DNA of 64,000 nucleotides from Leptolyngbyaceae cyanobacterium JSC-12 (GTDB taxonomy: Bacteria; Cyanobacteriota; Cyanobacteriia; Leptolyngbyales; Leptolyngbyaceae): NCBI GenBank assembly GCA_000309945.1, contig CM001633.1, forward strand, positions 1,770,292 to 1,834,291. The letters run 5' to 3'. This document shows, one piece after another, positions 46,595-56,432 of the stretch (position 1 is the first letter of the stretch; each line of letters begins with the position of its first letter). The translations under genes and the position numbers were made by a program. The notes below the pieces were generated by a model that was not told where the DNA came from, did not search any database, and saw nothing but the letters and a program-made list of their open reading frames with translations.

Positions 46595-46857
46595 GGGTGA
46601 CTGTAAAAATGGGACTGCTTCTATTCTTCACCGCTCTGCCCATTTCTGCCTTATCCTTTCAGCATGTCTCATCATCTCTTTAACCGATGATGAAAACTAT
46701 TAGTGTTATTAGTTAGTCATTAGTCGCTTGCTTACAAAGTAAGCCGCTGCTAATCCTAGATTTGGGCGAGGAGGGTTGGGGCGGTGAGGGCAAAACAGTT
46801 GCACATGTTACGCAGAGGTTTTCTTAGGGAAATTCTGGTCATCTAGCTGGATGTAGT

Positions 46858-47817
46858 TCAGACAGGCAAGTTGGCACGGGGATCAAAGGTTTCAAGCTGG
46901 CGCAGTTTTTCGTAAAGTTCTCGTTCTTGTTCAGAGAGTTCTTTGGGAATGACAATCTGGATTTCGACAATCTGGTCACCGCGATCGCCATTAATGGGAT
47001 AACCTTTATTAGCCAAGCGTAATCGCTGACCAGAGCGTACTCCGGGCGGAATTGACATTTTCACCAGTCCATCCAGCGTTGGTACTTCAATGGAACCACC
47101 CAATACTGCTTCGCTGGGTGTGATGGGCAACTGGCAAAAAATATCGGAGCCTTCCAGCTTAAAGAATGGATGGGGAGCAACATCAATTTTCAAGTAAAGG
47201 TCGCCACCTGAAACACCCTGTCCCTTCAAGCGGACTCGTTGCCCAGTGACCATACCAGACGGCATATTCACTTCCAGTGATCGCCCATCTTCCAGCCGAA
47301 TACGTTCCCGACCACCCAGGTAAGCCCGATCCAAAGGAACGGTTAAGCGAGCTTCTGCATCGCGGGGCTTAGTGCGGGGAACAGTGTAAGTGGTTTTAGT
47401 AGTGCCAGGACGAAAGGGTTCCTGAGCCGTACCAGCAGTGGATACGCCTTCCCGACGATTCAGCAATTGATCGACGAAGCTATTAAAATCGCTGAATTCG
47501 CCAAAATTGAAATCATCGGTTGCGCGATCGCTGCCGCGTCCGTTCCAACTGCGACCCACTGGCGATCGTCCACCCGTTTGAAAGCCCGGACGATTCCAAT
47601 ATCGTCCAAACTGGTCGTACTGTGTACGCTTACTCGGATCTGATAGCACTTCATAAGCTTCGTTGATCGATTTGAAGCGCTCTTCAGCCTCTTTGTTACC
47701 CGGGTTTAAGTCTGGATGGTACTGCCGAGCCAATTTTCGGAAGGACTTTTTGACTTCCTCTGCGGTAGCGTCTTTATTGACTCCTAAGATGTCGTAGTAA
47801 TTCCGAAAGTTTTGCAT
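46858..47817 (-). CDS. DnaJ-type co-chaperone (class B, CbpA-like)
   Basis: About 319 residues. J-domain at the N-terminus ([23 protein letters not shown] in [20 protein letters not shown]), a G/R-rich linker with [12 protein letters not shown], then the two C-terminal substrate-binding beta domains ([40 protein letters not shown]). The zinc-finger domain of class A DnaJ is absent. ATG 47817 is preferred over TTG 47832. It follows dnaK by 121 bp on the same strand, so it is probably its partner. Confidence 0.93.
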   Translation of the reverse strand: MQNFRNYYDILGVNKDATAEEVKKSFRKLARQYHPDLNPGNKEAEERFKSINEAYEVLSDPSKRTQYDQFGRYWNRPGFQTGGRSPVGRSWNGRGSDRATDDFNFGEFSDFNSFVDQLLNRREGVSTAGTAQEPFRPGTTKTTYTVPRTKPRDAEARLTVPLDRAYLGGRERIRLEDGRSLEVNMPSGMVTGQRVRLKGQGVSGGDLYLKIDVAPHPFFKLEGSDIFCQLPITPSEAVLGGSIEVPTLDGLVKMSIPPGVRSGQRLRLANKGYPINGDRGDQIVEIQIVIPKELSEQERELYEKLRQLETFDPRANLPV

Positions 47818-47938
47818 AGAGACAGAAGTCAAAAAAAGGGAGTCAGGAGGTAGAAGAGAAGTTCAGGAGGGTAAAGGCGGGTAGTATTTAATCTTCCCAA
47901 TCCAGCTCATGCGCTATTCATCTCTCCTACAACAATGA

Positions 47939-50494
47939 TCAAAGCCATTCATCGTCGTCATCCCAGTTGTCTTGATACAGATTAGGGCGGGAATTTTGGG
48001 GAGGACGAGCAGAGGATGAGCGATTGGCACGACCACGAATGTCGCGGCTGGGTGACTGAGCACCAGAGGAAGAGCGATCGCTATCATAATACCGATCCTC
48101 CCGATTGCGACTAGTCAGTCGGCTATCCTGATTGTCCCGGTTGCTGTATCGACCCTCACTGCGAGATGAACCGTAGCTGTCTCGACTATTGGGTTCACGG
48201 CTACTATAGCTAGCTCGACTGCCATAACTATCCCGGCTATCGTAGCTATCCCGTGAGCTATAGCTATCCTGACTGTTGTAAGGTTCGCGATTACCGTCGG
48301 TGTCCCGTGAACTGTAGCGATCGCGGTTACTGTAGCTATCTCGATTATTGTAAGAATCACGGCTACCGTAACTATCTCGAGCGTTGGTATCGCGAGATTC
48401 GTAGCGATCACGGTTATCCCATTGGTCATCCTTCCAGCGGTCAGAACTGCTGCGAGACGACCCATAACCATAGTTAGTGTTGCTACTGCCATACCGACTG
48501 CTGCCATAGTTACTATTGGCGTAGCCACTGCTGCTGCTATAACCACTACTCCCGTAGCCGCTACTGCTGCCATAGCCACCATAACTGCGGCGATCGTCGT
48601 AATCGTAGTAATCATCGTCATCGTCAGTAAAGAAGCTCTTGATTGCACCCAGCAGGCTATCAGCTTCTTCCTCTTCTTTATTGCGCTGATACACTTCCCG
48701 AGTCAGGTCGGATAGAGCATCTTGCAGATCAGCTTGATAGCGATCAATCCCTCGTTCATCATTCTCTGCTAATGCCGTTTTCAGCTTTTGAGAAGCGGCT
48801 TCAATGCGACTACGATAACTGCTAACAAACTGCATACCAAAATCCAGAGTTGCTTCGCGCAGTTGCCGTTCAGCCTTGAGAATCAAGGATTCAGAATCAT
48901 TGCGCTTCTGGACTTTCTCTTTCTTGAGGCGATCAGCTTCAGCAGCTTCTTGAGCATCGCGAATCATCCGGTTCACCTCGTCTTCGCTCAGGGTAGAAGC
49001 TCCCTGAATCGTGATGCTCTGTTCTCGGCCAGTAGTGCGATCCATAGCGGTGACTTGCAAAATGCCGTTTGCATCAATGTCAAATGCCACCTGAATCTGG
49101 GGAATACCGCGAGGTGCTGGTGGAATGCCAGTGAGTTTGAAGCGACCGAGAGATTTATTGCCCGATGCCATTTCTCGCTCACCTTGAAGTACGTGGATTT
49201 CAACAAGAGTTTGATTATCTTCTCCTGTCGAAAAAATATCCGATCGTCGCACAGGAATCGTCGTGTTGCGGGGAATCAATTTTTTCATCAAGCCACCGAT
49301 CGTTTCTAAGCCCAGTGACAGTGGAGTTACATCCAGCAACAAAATATCTTTGACTTCGCCACCCAAAATTCCAGCTTGAATCGCCGCCCCCACTGCTACC
49401 ACTTCATCCGGGTTCACATTCTGATTAGGTTCCCGGTCAATAAAACTGCGAACCAGTTGTTGCACGATGGGAATGCGGGTAGAGCCACCCACGAGTACTA
49501 CTTCATCGATTTGGGCAGGATTAAGCCCAGCATCGCGCATTGCCTGTCGTACTGGACCGCGCAGCCGAGTTAGTAAATCCCCACATAGCCCTTCAAATTC
49601 AGCACGGGTCAGGCGAGTTTCGATGTGTTTGGGTCCGTCTTCAGTGGCTGTAATGAAGGGTAAGTTGATTTCAGTAACAGTCACTCCAGAAAGCTCGATT
49701 TTGGCTTTTTCTGCTGCTTCGGTTAGTCGTTGCAGAGATTGGCGATCGCGCCGCAAATCCACCCCTTCCTTCTCTAAAAATTGCTCTGCCAGCCAATCCA
49801 CAATCTTTTTGTCGAAATCATTGCCGCCCAGTTGCGTATCACCTGCGGTAGCTTTGACCTCAAACACACCCTCACCCACTTCCAAAATTGAGACATCAAA
49901 TGTGCCACCGCCCAGATCAAACACCAGAATGGTTTGGCTATCGCGCCGTTCTAAGCCGTAGGCAAGCGAGGCGGCTGTGGGTTCGTTCAAAATCCGCTTC
50001 ACTTCCAATCCAGCAATCCGCCCAGCATCACGGGTTGCCTGCCGCTGCGAGTCGTTAAAGTAAGCCGGAACAGTAATAACAGCACCAGTGACGGGTTCTC
50101 CCAGGTAACGGCTAGCTTCTTCTGCCAGCTTTTTCAAAATCATCGCCGCCAATTCTTCCGGTGCAAACTCTCGTTGTAGCCGAGGACATTTAATTAGAAT
50201 GTTGCCGTTCTCGCTTTTGCGGATGGTATAGGGCACTCGCTTCGACTCTGGCGTGAGTTCGGTGTATTTGCGCCCAATAAAACGCTTGATGCCGAAAAAA
50301 GTGTTCTGCGGGTCGAGCACTGCCTGACGACGCGCCAGTTGTCCTACCATGCGTTCACCGTCTTTGCTAAACCCAACGACGGAGGGAGTCGTCCGCATTC
50401 CCTCTGCATTTGCTATGACGACGGGTTTTCCACCCTCCATCACAGCAACCACTGAGTTTGTAGTACCCAAGTCTATGCCGACGACTCTTCCCAT
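47939..50494 (-). CDS. dnaK: Hsp70 chaperone DnaK with long RDSY-rich tail
   Basis: About 851 residues. The ATPase domain has [40 protein letters not shown] and [17 protein letters not shown]; the substrate-binding domain has [20 protein letters not shown]. The helical lid ends near [16 protein letters not shown]. From about residue 623 onward roughly 230 residues are low-complexity, rich in Y, S, R, D, N and G, with repeats of SYGSRDSY and [10 protein letters not shown]. Standard DnaK ends in a short EEVD-like or acidic tail, so this extension is unusual in length. ATG 50494 is preferred over 50542. Confidence 0.95.
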   Translation of the reverse strand: MGRVVGIDLGTTNSVVAVMEGGKPVVIANAEGMRTTPSVVGFSKDGERMVGQLARRQAVLDPQNTFFGIKRFIGRKYTELTPESKRVPYTIRKSENGNILIKCPRLQREFAPEELAAMILKKLAEEASRYLGEPVTGAVITVPAYFNDSQRQATRDAGRIAGLEVKRILNEPTAASLAYGLERRDSQTILVFDLGGGTFDVSILEVGEGVFEVKATAGDTQLGGNDFDKKIVDWLAEQFLEKEGVDLRRDRQSLQRLTEAAEKAKIELSGVTVTEINLPFITATEDGPKHIETRLTRAEFEGLCGDLLTRLRGPVRQAMRDAGLNPAQIDEVVLVGGSTRIPIVQQLVRSFIDREPNQNVNPDEVVAVGAAIQAGILGGEVKDILLLDVTPLSLGLETIGGLMKKLIPRNTTIPVRRSDIFSTGEDNQTLVEIHVLQGEREMASGNKSLGRFKLTGIPPAPRGIPQIQVAFDIDANGILQVTAMDRTTGREQSITIQGASTLSEDEVNRMIRDAQEAAEADRLKKEKVQKRNDSESLILKAERQLREATLDFGMQFVSSYRSRIEAASQKLKTALAENDERGIDRYQADLQDALSDLTREVYQRNKEEEEADSLLGAIKSFFTDDDDDYYDYDDRRSYGGYGSSSGYGSSGYSSSSGYANSNYGSSRYGSSNTNYGYGSSRSSSDRWKDDQWDNRDRYESRDTNARDSYGSRDSYNNRDSYSNRDRYSSRDTDGNREPYNSQDSYSSRDSYDSRDSYGSRASYSSREPNSRDSYGSSRSEGRYSNRDNQDSRLTSRNREDRYYDSDRSSSGAQSPSRDIRGRANRSSSARPPQNSRPNLYQDNWDDDDEWL

Positions 50495-50649
50495 TCGCGT
50501 TTGTTCTCCCCTACTCTGCCCGACTAACGCAGATTTTTGCATCCATTGTATCGTGTCAATGAAATGTGTCTTGGCGATCGCATAAGGTCAACCAAGCCTT
50601 TGAATCGATAGCTTCAACTTAGCAATCCAACTCAGCAGTTGTTGAGAAC

Positions 50650-50735
50650 GGAGAGAGAGGGATTCGAACCCTCGTTACAGTTACCCGTAAACAGCATTTC
50701 CAGTGCTGCGCCTTCAACCACTCGGCCATCTCTCC
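50650..50735 (-). tRNA. tRNA-Ser (GGA)
   Basis: Complementary-strand sequence folds as a type II tRNA: acceptor GGAGAGA/TCTCTCC, D-arm with GGCCGAGTGG, anticodon loop CTGGAAA giving anticodon GGA (UCC/UCU serine codons), a long variable arm, and T-arm GAGGGTTCGAATCCCTC. Length 86 nt, no encoded CCA. It stands between dnaK and the ferredoxin gene. Confidence 0.95.
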
Positions 50736-50819
50736 AAAAAGAGTTGCGCTGCATGAACAGCCACAGGATGATTATATTAGCAGAACTTCGTGTTACCCAG
50801 GTATCCAAAATTAGAATTC

Positions 50820-51188
50820 ATGACTCGCTTTTACACCGTTCATATTCGCGATCGCCGCATTAACCAGACTTACACAATTCAAGCTCCAGAAGACCGCTAT
50901 ATTCTTCACACTGCTGAAAATCAAGGTGCGGATCTCCCCTTCGCTTGTCGCAATGGAGCCTGTACAACTTGTGCCGTGCGGGTGCTATCTGGAGAACTAT
51001 ATCAACCCGAAGCCATGGGGCTTTCCCCTGACTTGCAACGACAGGGATATGCTCTCTTGTGCGTCAGCTATGCCCGCTCTGATTTGGAAGTAGAAACCCA
51101 GGATGAAGACGAAGTTTATGAGCTGCAATTTGGGCAATATTTTGGCAAGGGTAAGGTAAGGAGAGGGTTACCGTTGGATGAGGATTAG
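50820..51188 (+). CDS. Plant-type 2Fe-2S ferredoxin
   Basis: 122 residues. Cluster cysteines are in FACRNGACTTCAVRVLSGEL (C-x4-C-x2-C) and ALLCVSYARSDLEVETQDED, so all four are present. The fold starts FYTVHIRDRRINQTYTIQAP. A C-terminal extension (ELQFGQYFGKGKVRRGLPLD) makes it longer than photosynthetic PetF, placing it among the extended low-potential or special-purpose ferredoxins. ATG 50820 is preferred over the GTG at 50790. Confidence 0.92.
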   Translation: MTRFYTVHIRDRRINQTYTIQAPEDRYILHTAENQGADLPFACRNGACTTCAVRVLSGELYQPEAMGLSPDLQRQGYALLCVSYARSDLEVETQDEDEVYELQFGQYFGKGKVRRGLPLDED

Positions 51189-51383
51189 GGATACTACCCA
51201 CGCCCATCCAAGAATTGCTATATGCTGAATCTGGTTTGCTGAAGCTAGACTCAATCCTCAAAAAAGCATTGTTGTAATGATGCAGGGTGTATAGATGCTT
51301 CGCCGAGTCTTTGAGTGGGCTTAACTTGACAAAATTTATTCTGATTTCTAATTCCTTCTTGGCTTTTCTCCTTTTTCCCAAAA

Positions 51384-52232
51384 ATGGCTGTTAACACCAA
51401 CCAACTTCAAAACTTTCTCGACATTGCGACGGAAGCAGCTTATCTGGCAGGTGCTGTGCTACAAGACTACGCCGATAATCTGGAGCAGGTGCAGGAAAAA
51501 GGACGACCAGGTGATCTAGTTACTGAGGCTGACAAGGCTGCTGAAGCAACTATCCTGAATGTGCTGCATCGTTACTTGCCGGATCATGCGATCTTGGCAG
51601 AGGAATCTGGACAGATCGGCGATCGCAGCAGTTCCTTTCTCTGGGCAATCGATCCCCTCGATGGCACCACCAACTACGCTCATCGGTATCCCATTTCTGC
51701 AGTATCTATTGGCTTGATGATCGAAGGGATCCCACAAGTAGGGGTCATTTATGATCCATTTCGGCAAGAGCTATTTCAGGCGGCATCTGGGATGGGGGCA
51801 ATCTGCAATCAACAACCGATTCAAGTCTCTTCAACGAGTGAACTCCAGAAAAGTTTGCTAGTGACTGGCTTTGCGTATGATCGCCATCAAACAGTCGATA
51901 ATAACTATGCAGAGTTTTGCTATCTTACCCATCTGACTCAGGGCGTGAGGCGTAGTGGCTCTGCTGCCATGGATCTTGCCTATGTGGCATGTGGACGGTT
52001 AGATGGTTACTGGGAACGTGGGCTTTCCCCCTGGGATGTGACAGCAGGTGTGGTGATTTTGCAGGAAGCAGGGGGGGTCGTTACAGCTTACGACAGCAGT
52101 CCGTTTCAACTGAAAACAGGGCGAATTCTGGCAACCAATGGGCAGATTCACGCAAGTTTGAGTCGTGCCTTGCAGAATGTTCCACCAATTGAGGTTTGGG
52201 CAGACCGCGATCGCTTTAGTAAACTGTGCTAG
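51384..52232 (+). CDS. Inositol monophosphatase family protein
   Basis: 282 residues. Metal and phosphate motifs: LAEESGQIGDRSS, WAIDPLDGTTNYAHRYPISA, and SPWDVTAGVVILQEAGGVV. The family (SuhB/IMPase) hydrolyses myo-inositol-1-phosphate or related phosphates with Mg2+; in cyanobacteria the real substrate varies. It precedes the J-domain gene by 63 bp on the same strand. Confidence 0.93.
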   Translation: MAVNTNQLQNFLDIATEAAYLAGAVLQDYADNLEQVQEKGRPGDLVTEADKAAEATILNVLHRYLPDHAILAEESGQIGDRSSSFLWAIDPLDGTTNYAHRYPISAVSIGLMIEGIPQVGVIYDPFRQELFQAASGMGAICNQQPIQVSSTSELQKSLLVTGFAYDRHQTVDNNYAEFCYLTHLTQGVRRSGSAAMDLAYVACGRLDGYWERGLSPWDVTAGVVILQEAGGVVTAYDSSPFQLKTGRILATNGQIHASLSRALQNVPPIEVWADRDRFSKLC

Positions 52233-52295
52233 CGCAGACTATAAGTGGTCAGATTACACTAGAGAGAACTCAACGGCAGTCAGGCGAGTATCACA

Positions 52296-53294
52296 ATGTC
52301 TTTTCAAATTGATCGAGGGCTATTTCAGTTTGATTTTGTTGATCAGCACGCGGTTTTGGGAGTGCCCATTGATGCAGACACTCAAACCATCCGTAAGCGC
52401 TACCTCAAAATTGCTCGCCGACTGCATCCCGACAGTTGTGCTTCAGAAAGTGAGGATGACAAACAGCGTGCAAGCGAATTCTTGTCCAAACTTGTTAACC
52501 CCGCATGGGAAAAGCTTTCTCAAGAAAAAGAGCGAGTGGAGTACGATTTAGTTGTAAAGCTTAAAGCACAACAGGCAACCAAACAGGGTGGAATTGAACT
52601 TGGCAACCTAGGAAAAGAACTGTCCAGTGCCAGCAATCCTGATCATTTTTACCGGGCTTCCTTAAAAAACCTAGCAGAAAAGCAATTTGAGCATTTAGAC
52701 CAGACTCTGGAAATCATTGGGCAGATTAGCGAACTGAATATGGTCTACCTCATGCGCAAAGAAGGACAGCCAGTCTTCACCACCAGGGATACAAAGAAGA
52801 CGATTTACACCGGAAGCAATATTCCGGACTCCTCCCAGTCTTTCACTCCAACTCCTGCTAAAAGACCAGTGCAAACTTCGCCTCGCCGAGAGTCAGTTAC
52901 TGAGCAGTACTATCGCCGAGCTGAAGGCTATGCTGCTAAAAATAATTTTGCTCAAGCAGTTTTGGAACTGCGCGATGCACTTCAGCTTGAACCCAAGAAT
53001 AGTCGCTGTCATGCTTTGCTAGGGACAGTCTATTTACGACAGAATCAAGCCACTATGGCAAGAATTCATTTTGATAAAGCCCTCGAAACCGATCCTCAAA
53101 ATGCAATGGCGATCGAGGGAAAGCAGAAACTGGAGCTATTACAGCAAAAAGCAACGGGGAAATCAGCAGGTACTGCTCAAGGAGCCAAAACCAGTGCAAA
53201 AGCCCCTGCACAAAAGCCTAGCCCGAAGTCGAACAAACCAGACGATAAGTCGGGCGGGGGACTGTTTGGTCTATTTGGTGGGAAGAAAAAGTAA
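52296..53294 (+). CDS. J-domain protein with TPR-like C-terminus
   Basis: 332 residues. An N-terminal J-like domain keeps HPD (YLKIARRLHPDSCASESEDD). After a linker, a C-terminal TPR region has AEGYAAKNNFAQAVLELRDA, LGTVYLRQNQATMARIHFDK and ALETDPQNAMAIEGKQKLEL. The last 50 residues are K/S/G-rich (SPKSNKPDDKSGGGLFGLFG). It may recruit Hsp70 to a client via the TPR. Stop and hisZ start overlap as TAATG, so translational coupling is likely. Confidence 0.9.
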   Translation: MSFQIDRGLFQFDFVDQHAVLGVPIDADTQTIRKRYLKIARRLHPDSCASESEDDKQRASEFLSKLVNPAWEKLSQEKERVEYDLVVKLKAQQATKQGGIELGNLGKELSSASNPDHFYRASLKNLAEKQFEHLDQTLEIIGQISELNMVYLMRKEGQPVFTTRDTKKTIYTGSNIPDSSQSFTPTPAKRPVQTSPRRESVTEQYYRRAEGYAAKNNFAQAVLELRDALQLEPKNSRCHALLGTVYLRQNQATMARIHFDKALETDPQNAMAIEGKQKLELLQQKATGKSAGTAQGAKTSAKAPAQKPSPKSNKPDDKSGGGLFGLFGGKKK

Positions 53295-54541
53295 TGGTGT
53301 ATCAGCCTCCGGTTGGAGCCAGGGATTTGTTACCCTTGGATGTCGCCCAAAAGCGTTGGATTGAGGATCGGCTGCAGCAAGTCTTTCATCGGTGGGGGTA
53401 TCACCGGATTATCACGTCTACCCTGGAACGGCTTGATACCTTGATGGCAGGAGGTGCGGTTCAGCGTTCTACGGTTTTACAACTGCAAGAGAACGAAGAG
53501 GAGTTGGGGTTGCGCCCAGAGTTAACAGCGTCGATCGCCCGAACAGTGGTCACTCGCATGGCAGGAGCCACCCACCCCCTACGGCTTTATTACAACGCCA
53601 ATGTGTTTCGTCGTGCCCAGGAAAACAGCCACAACCGTCAGCAAGAGTTTTATCAGGCTGGGGTGGAATTACTGGGTAACGGTGGATTGCTGGCAGATGC
53701 TGAAGTTTTGCTGCTGTTAGTGGATTGTTTACAAAACCTGGGCTTAAACCAGTGGTCGTTAGTTCTGGGAGAAGCGGGACTTACACGATCGCTGCTGTCA
53801 GCCTTTCCTGAAGCCCTGCAGTCTAAAATTCGCCAGGCGATCGCTCATCTTGACCGAGTCACCCTCGAGACCTTGCCTCTCTCGCCAGACTTGCGAAATC
53901 GTGCGCTGTTTCTTCTCGACCTGCGCGGTACCCCCACTGATGTTCTGCAAAAAGTTGCCCAACTCGATCTCAATCACTCCCAGCGCCAAAGCCTAGATAA
54001 TCTCAAGTCCCTGGTTGATCTCTTGCAATCTGCCTCCACTTCCCCTACTTCCCCGCTCCCTTACTCACCTACGCTCCCTCTCATTCTTGACCTCAGCCTG
54101 ATCCAAACCCTCGACTATTACACTGGCATTGTGTTTGAAGTTGTTAGCCAATCCCCTACTGGACTGCAAGTGCTGGGGCAGGGCGGACGGTATGACCAAC
54201 TTTTGGGACTTTACGATCCGCAGGGGCAAACCTACCCTGGCATCGGCTTTGCCCTGCAAATCGAGCATTTGCATCAAGTTTTGGTTCCCACCGGACAATT
54301 ACCGCCGCAAACCCCCGCAATTGATTGGTTGGTTGTTCCAGAAACTACTCAAGCCTATCCTCATGCACTTGCCTATGCCCAAAAGCTCCGGGCTGCTGCT
54401 AATCCGGTGCGAGTGGAGTTAGAGTTAGGCGATCGCACCAGATTGGAAATTTACGACTATACTCGTCATCGGCGCATTGGTAGCATTGCCTGGATTTCAA
54501 CTCAGGGCGAAGCTAAAGTTGAAGCGATCAATCCTTCATAA
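53294..54541 (+). CDS. hisZ: ATP phosphoribosyltransferase regulatory subunit
   Basis: HisZ pairs with short HisG to start histidine synthesis. The 415-residue class II synthetase-like fold has MVYQPPVGARDLLPLDVAQK, DRLQQVFHRWGYHRIITSTL-like text, RPELTASIARTVVTRMAG, YYNANVFRRAQENSHNRQQE and GLQVLGQGGRYDQLLGLYDP. A proline/serine/threonine-rich stretch at about residues 245-262 (encoded by 54031-54085) is pyrimidine-rich and looks inserted. It starts inside the stop of the J-domain gene. hisG is not in the window. Confidence 0.94.
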   Translation: MVYQPPVGARDLLPLDVAQKRWIEDRLQQVFHRWGYHRIITSTLERLDTLMAGGAVQRSTVLQLQENEEELGLRPELTASIARTVVTRMAGATHPLRLYYNANVFRRAQENSHNRQQEFYQAGVELLGNGGLLADAEVLLLLVDCLQNLGLNQWSLVLGEAGLTRSLLSAFPEALQSKIRQAIAHLDRVTLETLPLSPDLRNRALFLLDLRGTPTDVLQKVAQLDLNHSQRQSLDNLKSLVDLLQSASTSPTSPLPYSPTLPLILDLSLIQTLDYYTGIVFEVVSQSPTGLQVLGQGGRYDQLLGLYDPQGQTYPGIGFALQIEHLHQVLVPTGQLPPQTPAIDWLVVPETTQAYPHALAYAQKLRAAANPVRVELELGDRTRLEIYDYTRHRRIGSIAWISTQGEAKVEAINPS

Positions 54542-54544
54542 AAA

Positions 54545-54570
54545 GTAGTGTAGGGTAGTAGTGTAGGGTA
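54545..54570. repeat. Tandem 13-bp direct repeat
   Basis: GTAGTGTAGGGTA occurs twice in immediate succession, just after the hisZ stop. It is a short tandem duplication with no T-run, so I see no terminator function. Confidence 0.7.
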
Positions 54571-54631
54571 TAAGGAAAAAATTTAAGATTGCGAAACCCC
54601 TATTCCCCAACCCCTTATCCTCTATCGAACT

Positions 54632-54859
54632 GTGCCTCATACAATTGTTACTGAAATTTGCGAAGGCGTTGCCGATTGTGTCGATGCTTGCCCAGTCGCT
54701 TGCATCCATCCCGGTCCTGGCAAGAATATGCAAGGCACCGATTGGTACTGGATTGATTTTTCCACCTGCATTGATTGTGGCATTTGCCTCCAGGTTTGCC
54801 CGGTTGCAGGGGCGATTGTGCCCGAAGAACGCCCTGATTTGCAGAAAACTCCCCAATAA
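54632..54859 (+). CDS. 4Fe-4S-type ferredoxin
   Basis: 75 residues. Cysteines cluster in ICEGVADCVDACPVACIHPG and DFSTCIDCGICLQVCPVAGA, matching a small bacterial-type ferredoxin with two Fe-S sites. It starts with GTG at 54632, after a low-complexity interval. It is followed 8 bp later by the LivF-like ATPase gene; the link between electron transfer and that transporter is not evident. Confidence 0.9.
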   Translation: MPHTIVTEICEGVADCVDACPVACIHPGPGKNMQGTDWYWIDFSTCIDCGICLQVCPVAGAIVPEERPDLQKTPQ

Positions 54860-54867
54860 ACATTGCT

Positions 54868-55599
54868 ATGTCTGATTTCGCGCCCATTCTTGAAGTTGAA
54901 AACGTTTTTGCTGGGTACGTCAAAGATCTAGACATTTTGCAAGGTGTTAACTTTCGGATTTATCCAGGCGAGTTGGTAGCAGTAATTGGTCCAAATGGAG
55001 CCGGAAAATCCACTCTGGCAAAAACTATTTTTGGCTTGCTGATACCGCACACGGGCAAGATTGTGTTTCAGGATGAAAACATTGTTGGGCTAAAGTCGGA
55101 TGCGATCGTGCAGCGTGGAATGTGCTATGTACCGCAAATTGCCAATGTGTTTCGTTCTCTCACAGTGGAAGAAAACCTGGAGATGGGCGCGTTTGTGCTG
55201 GATGAACCGATTCAACCATTGAAAGAGGAAATCTTTTCGCGCTTTCCCAAACTGGCAGAACGGCGAAAGCAACGCGCAGGAACGCTGTCTGGTGGAGAAC
55301 GGCAAATGCTGGCAATGGGTAGAGCTTTGATGCTGAAACCCAGTTTGCTGCTGCTGGATGAACCTTCGGCGGCATTGTCTCCCATTTTAGTGAACAGCGT
55401 GTTTGAGCAGATTCGAGAAATTAATCGCAGCGGAACAGCGATCGCCCTGGTAGAACAAAATGCCCGCAAAGCTCTGGAAATGGCAGATCGTGGCTATGTG
55501 TTGGAAGCAGGGAAAGATCGCTTTGAAGGACGTGGCATTGATTTATTGAATGATCCCAAAGTAGGCGAACTTTACCTGGGGGCAGCAAGAACACATTAG
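54868..55599 (+). CDS. Branched-chain/neutral amino-acid ABC ATPase (LivF/NatE-like)
   Basis: 243 residues. Walker A GPNGAGKSTLAKTIFGLL, signature LSGGERQMLAMGRALM and Walker B SLLLLDEPSAALSPILVNSV are intact. YVPQIANVFRSLTVEENLEM is the LivF hallmark. It resembles NatE/LivF ATPases of branched-chain or neutral amino-acid importers; the permease and binding-protein genes are not in the window, so its system is scattered. Confidence 0.92.
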   Translation: MSDFAPILEVENVFAGYVKDLDILQGVNFRIYPGELVAVIGPNGAGKSTLAKTIFGLLIPHTGKIVFQDENIVGLKSDAIVQRGMCYVPQIANVFRSLTVEENLEMGAFVLDEPIQPLKEEIFSRFPKLAERRKQRAGTLSGGERQMLAMGRALMLKPSLLLLDEPSAALSPILVNSVFEQIREINRSGTAIALVEQNARKALEMADRGYVLEAGKDRFEGRGIDLLNDPKVGELYLGAARTH

Positions 55600-55615
55600 A
55601 CTGCAGCTTATTGAG

Positions 55616-55840
55616 TCACCAAGCTAAAATAAGCGACTTAAACAAATCAACTTCTAATTCTCCCCATATAATTTTGTCTTGAATCAAGGGTTTCACCGAG
55701 ATCATTTCTTCCGGCAAAAACTTTTTGTTAGACGCAAGTGTGTCTCGGATCAGTGTAAGTTCGTCGCCTGTTAAAACCCCATCTGCGAAGCAGAACCAGG
55801 TTTGTCCTGATGCTGGACATACTATAGAATACTTGAGCGT
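55616..55840 (-). pseudogene. Start-less protein-like reading frame (possible remnant)
   Basis: A - strand frame encodes KYSIVCPASGQTWFCFADGV, then LTGDELTLIRDTLASNKKFL and ends IIWGELEVDLFKSLILAW before a stop at 55616. The composition looks coding, but no ATG, GTG or TTG opens the frame before it enters the JAMM gene on the other strand. Either the N-terminus is lost, a rare start is used, or a frameshift is present. Not recognised. Confidence 0.35.
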
Positions 55841-55854
55841 TTTCCTTTCTAAAG

Positions 55855-56367
55855 ATGTCTTTAACCCTTCGGGCTGACCATTTGCAAGTAATGCGATCGC
55901 ACGCTGAACAAGCCTATCCCAACGAATGTTGTGGGTTTATCCTTGGCATATTGGGGCAGCACACAGTGAAACAGGTCGTTGAAATTCGCGCTGTGGAAAA
56001 TGCCTGGGATAAAGCCGCTGCGCTTGACTTACAAACTTGTGGCTTGGATGATGAACTCCCGCAATCCAAAACTCATCGTTATTGGGTTGATCCCCAAGAA
56101 ACGCTAGCAGTGATGCGTGAAGCTCGGAGCCGTAATTTAGATATTATTGGGATCTATCACTCCCATCCGGATCATCCTGCGGTACCTTCCGAATGCGATC
56201 GCCAACTCGCCTGGCGGCAATACTCTTACGTCATCATCTCAGTTCAACAAGGTGCCGCTCAAGAACTGAGCAGTTGGCAACTCAGCGAAGTGCATCAGTT
56301 TCAACCTGAAGCGATCAAGCTTGCTCCCTCTCTCAATCAAGTAATGTCTACTCTCCCCATCCCCTAA
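55855..56367 (+). CDS. JAMM/M67 metalloprotease
   Basis: 170 residues. The zinc-protease signature E-x(n)-H-x-H-x10-D is complete: E24 in NECCGF, H102 and H104 in IYHSHPDHPAVPSECD, and D115. Bacterial JAMM enzymes trim ubiquitin-like sulfur carriers or related tails. The E1-like MoeB-rhodanese gene follows after 65 bp, supporting a role with a sulfur-carrier protein. No such carrier gene is recognised nearby. Confidence 0.92.
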   Translation: MSLTLRADHLQVMRSHAEQAYPNECCGFILGILGQHTVKQVVEIRAVENAWDKAAALDLQTCGLDDELPQSKTHRYWVDPQETLAVMREARSRNLDIIGIYHSHPDHPAVPSECDRQLAWRQYSYVIISVQQGAAQELSSWQLSEVHQFQPEAIKLAPSLNQVMSTLPIP

Positions 56368-56432
56368 ACCCCCAACCCCCGTTTCTGCACTAACTCTTTA
56401 TCTACCCTAATTCATCACTGCAAACACTGACT

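Noticed and set aside
48422-48715. Open frames rich in Ala, Val, Ile and Thr overlapping dnaK
   Set aside because: They arise from the repetitive codons of the DnaK tail read in other frames, with biased composition and no family match.
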